Source: CAYNEO01 sp964396245
GTDB lineage: Bacteria; Zixibacteria; MSB-5A5; GN15; FEB-12
Assembly: GCA_964396245.1 (NCBI GenBank)
Contig: CAYNEO010000055.1
Span: forward strand, 1 to 23,504
DNA length: 23,504 nucleotides
Direction: 5' to 3'
Shown here: positions 22,205 through 23,504 of the stretch, in pieces
Numbering within the stretch: the stretch's first letter is position 1
Layout of the letters: every line of letters starts with the position of its first letter
Made by a program: the position numbers and the translations under genes
Notes under the pieces: generated by a model
Seen by the model: the letters and a program-made list of their open reading frames with translations, nothing else
Database searches by the model: none
Told to the model about the DNA's origin: nothing

Positions 22205-23504
22205 ATGAGACGCAGATTGATCCTGATACTGGCGACGTGTCTGGTAATAGCGTCGCCAACCTTCGCCGCGCAGTGGCATGTCAGTGCGTCGGGCGATGAT
22301 GTTCTCGGTGTGGGCAGCACCGCCAACCCCTTTGCGACAATCCAGCACGCGATTGATCGCGCGGGCATCCATGACACTGTCATGGTCGCCGCGGGGACGT
22401 ACATCGAAAACATAACGTACGGGGGCAAACGGGTTGTGGTAACGGCCGCCGGCGGGCCGGCAGTGACCTTCATTGAAGCCGCCTCCCAGGATCAACCGAT
22501 CGTGACCTTCGACATGATCGAGGACAGTACCGCCGTCCTCCACGGGTTTACGATCAGGAACGTTGCCGGCGCGCCCGGAATCCTCTGCGACGGAGCCTCG
22601 CCGACTATCGAAGGCTGTGTCGTGTCGTCGTGTTCGAACGACGGCGACGGCGGCGGTATTGTCTGCATTAACGGTTCCACCGCCAGGATCCGTGACAACC
22701 GGATAGAGAACAACTCCGCCAACGGCAACGGCGGCGGCCTGTACTGTCTCGGCAGCAGCCCGATGCTGACCGGCAACACGTTCGCGGGCAACAGCGCTTC
22801 GTCCGGCGGTGGTTTGTACCTGCGGAGCAACTCGTACCCCATCTCGAGATACAACCTCTTTGTGAATAACCAGGCCTCGAACAACGGCGGCGGTGTTGCC
22901 TGTGTCCAGCAGAATACCCGTACGTGGACCCTCGAGTACGCCACACTTTATGGCAACAGTGCCGGTGGCTCGGGCGGCGCCGTCTACGGCGAGCAGTCGT
23001 ACCTGCTTGTCAGCAAATCCATTCTCTGGCACAACCAGGCATCATCGACACCGACAGAGCTGTACTGGACCCAGGGTATTATAGCCATCGTATCGAGCTC
23101 TGATATCGAGGGTGGCTGGACCGGCTCCGGTTCCGGTAACAGCAATGTCGACCCGATGTTCTGCGACCCGGACGCCGAAGATTTCCACCTGCAGTCATCT
23201 TCACCCCTGGCGTCTTATGTCTACAACAGCGGAAATCCTATTGGCGCCCTTGGGGTTGGATGTGCCGTCGACCAGTGTAATGACGCCGATAGCGATGGCA
23301 TTTGTGATGAAGATGACAACTGCCCGCAGTTTGCAAATCCGGATCAGGCCGACTCCGATGGTGACGGTATCGGTGATGTTTGCGACAACTGCGCTCAGAC
23401 CGCCAACGCCGATCAGGCGGATATAGATGGCGACGGTATCGGTGATGTTTGCGATAACTGCGCTCAGACCGCCAATGCCGACCAAGCCGACTCAGACGGC
23501 GACG
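22205..23504 (+). CDS. Secreted right-handed beta-helix protein with thrombospondin type-3 repeats (3' end outside window)
   Basis: The open frame from ATG 22205 continues past the window; 433 codons are visible. AAGGAGG ends at 22200, 4 nt before the ATG. Residues 1-21 are a Sec signal peptide (MRRRLILILATCLVIASPTFA). About 23-350 fit a parallel beta-helix of the pectin-lyase fold: GSTANPFATIQHAIDRAG and MVAAGTYIENI, then repeated N-N-S/A-x-N-G-G-G turns (NNSANGNGGGLYC, GNSASSGGGLYL, NNQASNNGGGVAC, GNSAGGSGGAVYG). From 356 come thrombospondin type-3 Ca-binding repeats with the D-x-D-x-D-G-x-G-D-x-C pattern. The protein is probably surface-exposed or secreted and its glycan or protein target is unknown. 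More repeats and perhaps a sorting domain lie beyond the window. Confidence 0.9.
   Translation, partial: MRRRLILILATCLVIASPTFAAQWHVSASGDDVLGVGSTANPFATIQHAIDRAGIHDTVMVAAGTYIENITYGGKRVVVTAAGGPAVTFIEAASQDQPIVTFDMIEDSTAVLHGFTIRNVAGAPGILCDGASPTIEGCVVSSCSNDGDGGGIVCINGSTARIRDNRIENNSANGNGGGLYCLGSSPMLTGNTFAGNSASSGGGLYLRSNSYPISRYNLFVNNQASNNGGGVACVQQNTRTWTLEYATLYGNSAGGSGGAVYGEQSYLLVSKSILWHNQASSTPTELYWTQGIIAIVSSSDIEGGWTGSGSGNSNVDPMFCDPDAEDFHLQSSSPLASYVYNSGNPIGALGVGCAVDQCNDADSDGICDEDDNCPQFANPDQADSDGDGIGDVCDNCAQTANADQADIDGDGIGDVCDNCAQTANADQADSDGD
23270..23504 (+). repeat. Tandem thrombospondin type-3 repeats, 69-bp period
   Basis: Equivalent codons (Asp-Gln in NPDQAD / NADQAD) begin at 23342, 23411 and 23480, each 69 bp (23 codons) apart. 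The DNA of successive units is nearly identical, with GACGGTATCGGTGATGTTTG shared by the two complete units. The array runs off the window end. Confidence 0.9.

Noticed and set aside
22145..23032. 295-codon open frame on the minus strand
   Set aside because: It mirrors the beta-helix gene, whose plus-strand frame has a strong ribosome site, signal peptide and domain repeats. The antisense product is low-complexity Arg/Gly/Val-rich.
23334..23504. Tandem repeat considered as CRISPR-like array
   Set aside because: The 69-bp units are contiguous, without variable spacers, and encode an in-frame Ca-binding repeat.

Overview
The window is 23.5 kb of GC-rich bacterial DNA. It holds 16 protein-coding genes, the last cut off by the window end, and no rRNA, tRNA, CRISPR array or insertion sequence that I can see. 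A Gram-negative cell envelope is indicated by a porin-like beta-barrel with a C-terminal Phe, Sec signal peptides, two lipoproteins and a GT39-type glycosyltransferase. SdrD B-like repeats, DNRLRE-like pieces, a GYWKNH module and thrombospondin type-3 repeats occur together, which is typical of secreted proteins in uncultured FCB-group lineages such as Zixibacteria. That placement is inference from style; no marker gene is present.

Layout. (1) 1-2814: a MocR-type (GntR-aminotransferase fusion) regulator diverges from a fold-type I aminotransferase. The AT-rich gap carries dyads and a possible promoter. (2) 2815-3037: a cluster of small hairpins that looks like a decayed dispersed repeat. (3) 3038-6251: a nitroreductase (-), an unknown multi-pass membrane protein (+) and an MFS transporter (+). 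(4) 6320-10768, all minus strand and read right to left: an OprP-like porin, a small TIGR04076-like protein translationally coupled to it, a GT39 glycosyltransferase and a divergent LACC1/YfiH-family protein. (5) 10983-14145: an exported M3-like gluzincin metallopeptidase followed by two small membrane proteins that share an ATGA overlap. (6) 14153-16143: a cysteine-rich ferredoxin-like protein with a winged-helix-like N-terminus, divergent from a small exported protein with two CxxC motifs. (7) 16463-18746: a large lipoprotein with DNRLRE pieces, three SdrD B repeats and a GYWKNH domain, ended by an excellent intrinsic terminator. (8) 18890-21828: an NmrA/HSCARG-like dehydrogenase, a membrane-anchored reductive-dehalogenase-like corrinoid/Fe-S protein, and a divergent NTF2-like lipoprotein. 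(9) 22205-end: a secreted right-handed beta-helix protein running into thrombospondin type-3 Ca-binding repeats.

The window reads as a patchwork of small redox, envelope and secreted-protein units rather than one long pathway. The most interesting items are the reductive-dehalogenase homologue with its membrane anchor fused in (19828-21150), the divergent Cys-rich pair (14153-16143), the apparently permuted DNRLRE segments in the SdrD lipoprotein, and the divergent MocR/aminotransferase pair with its operator-like dyads. I found no clear anti-phage or other multi-gene novel system.
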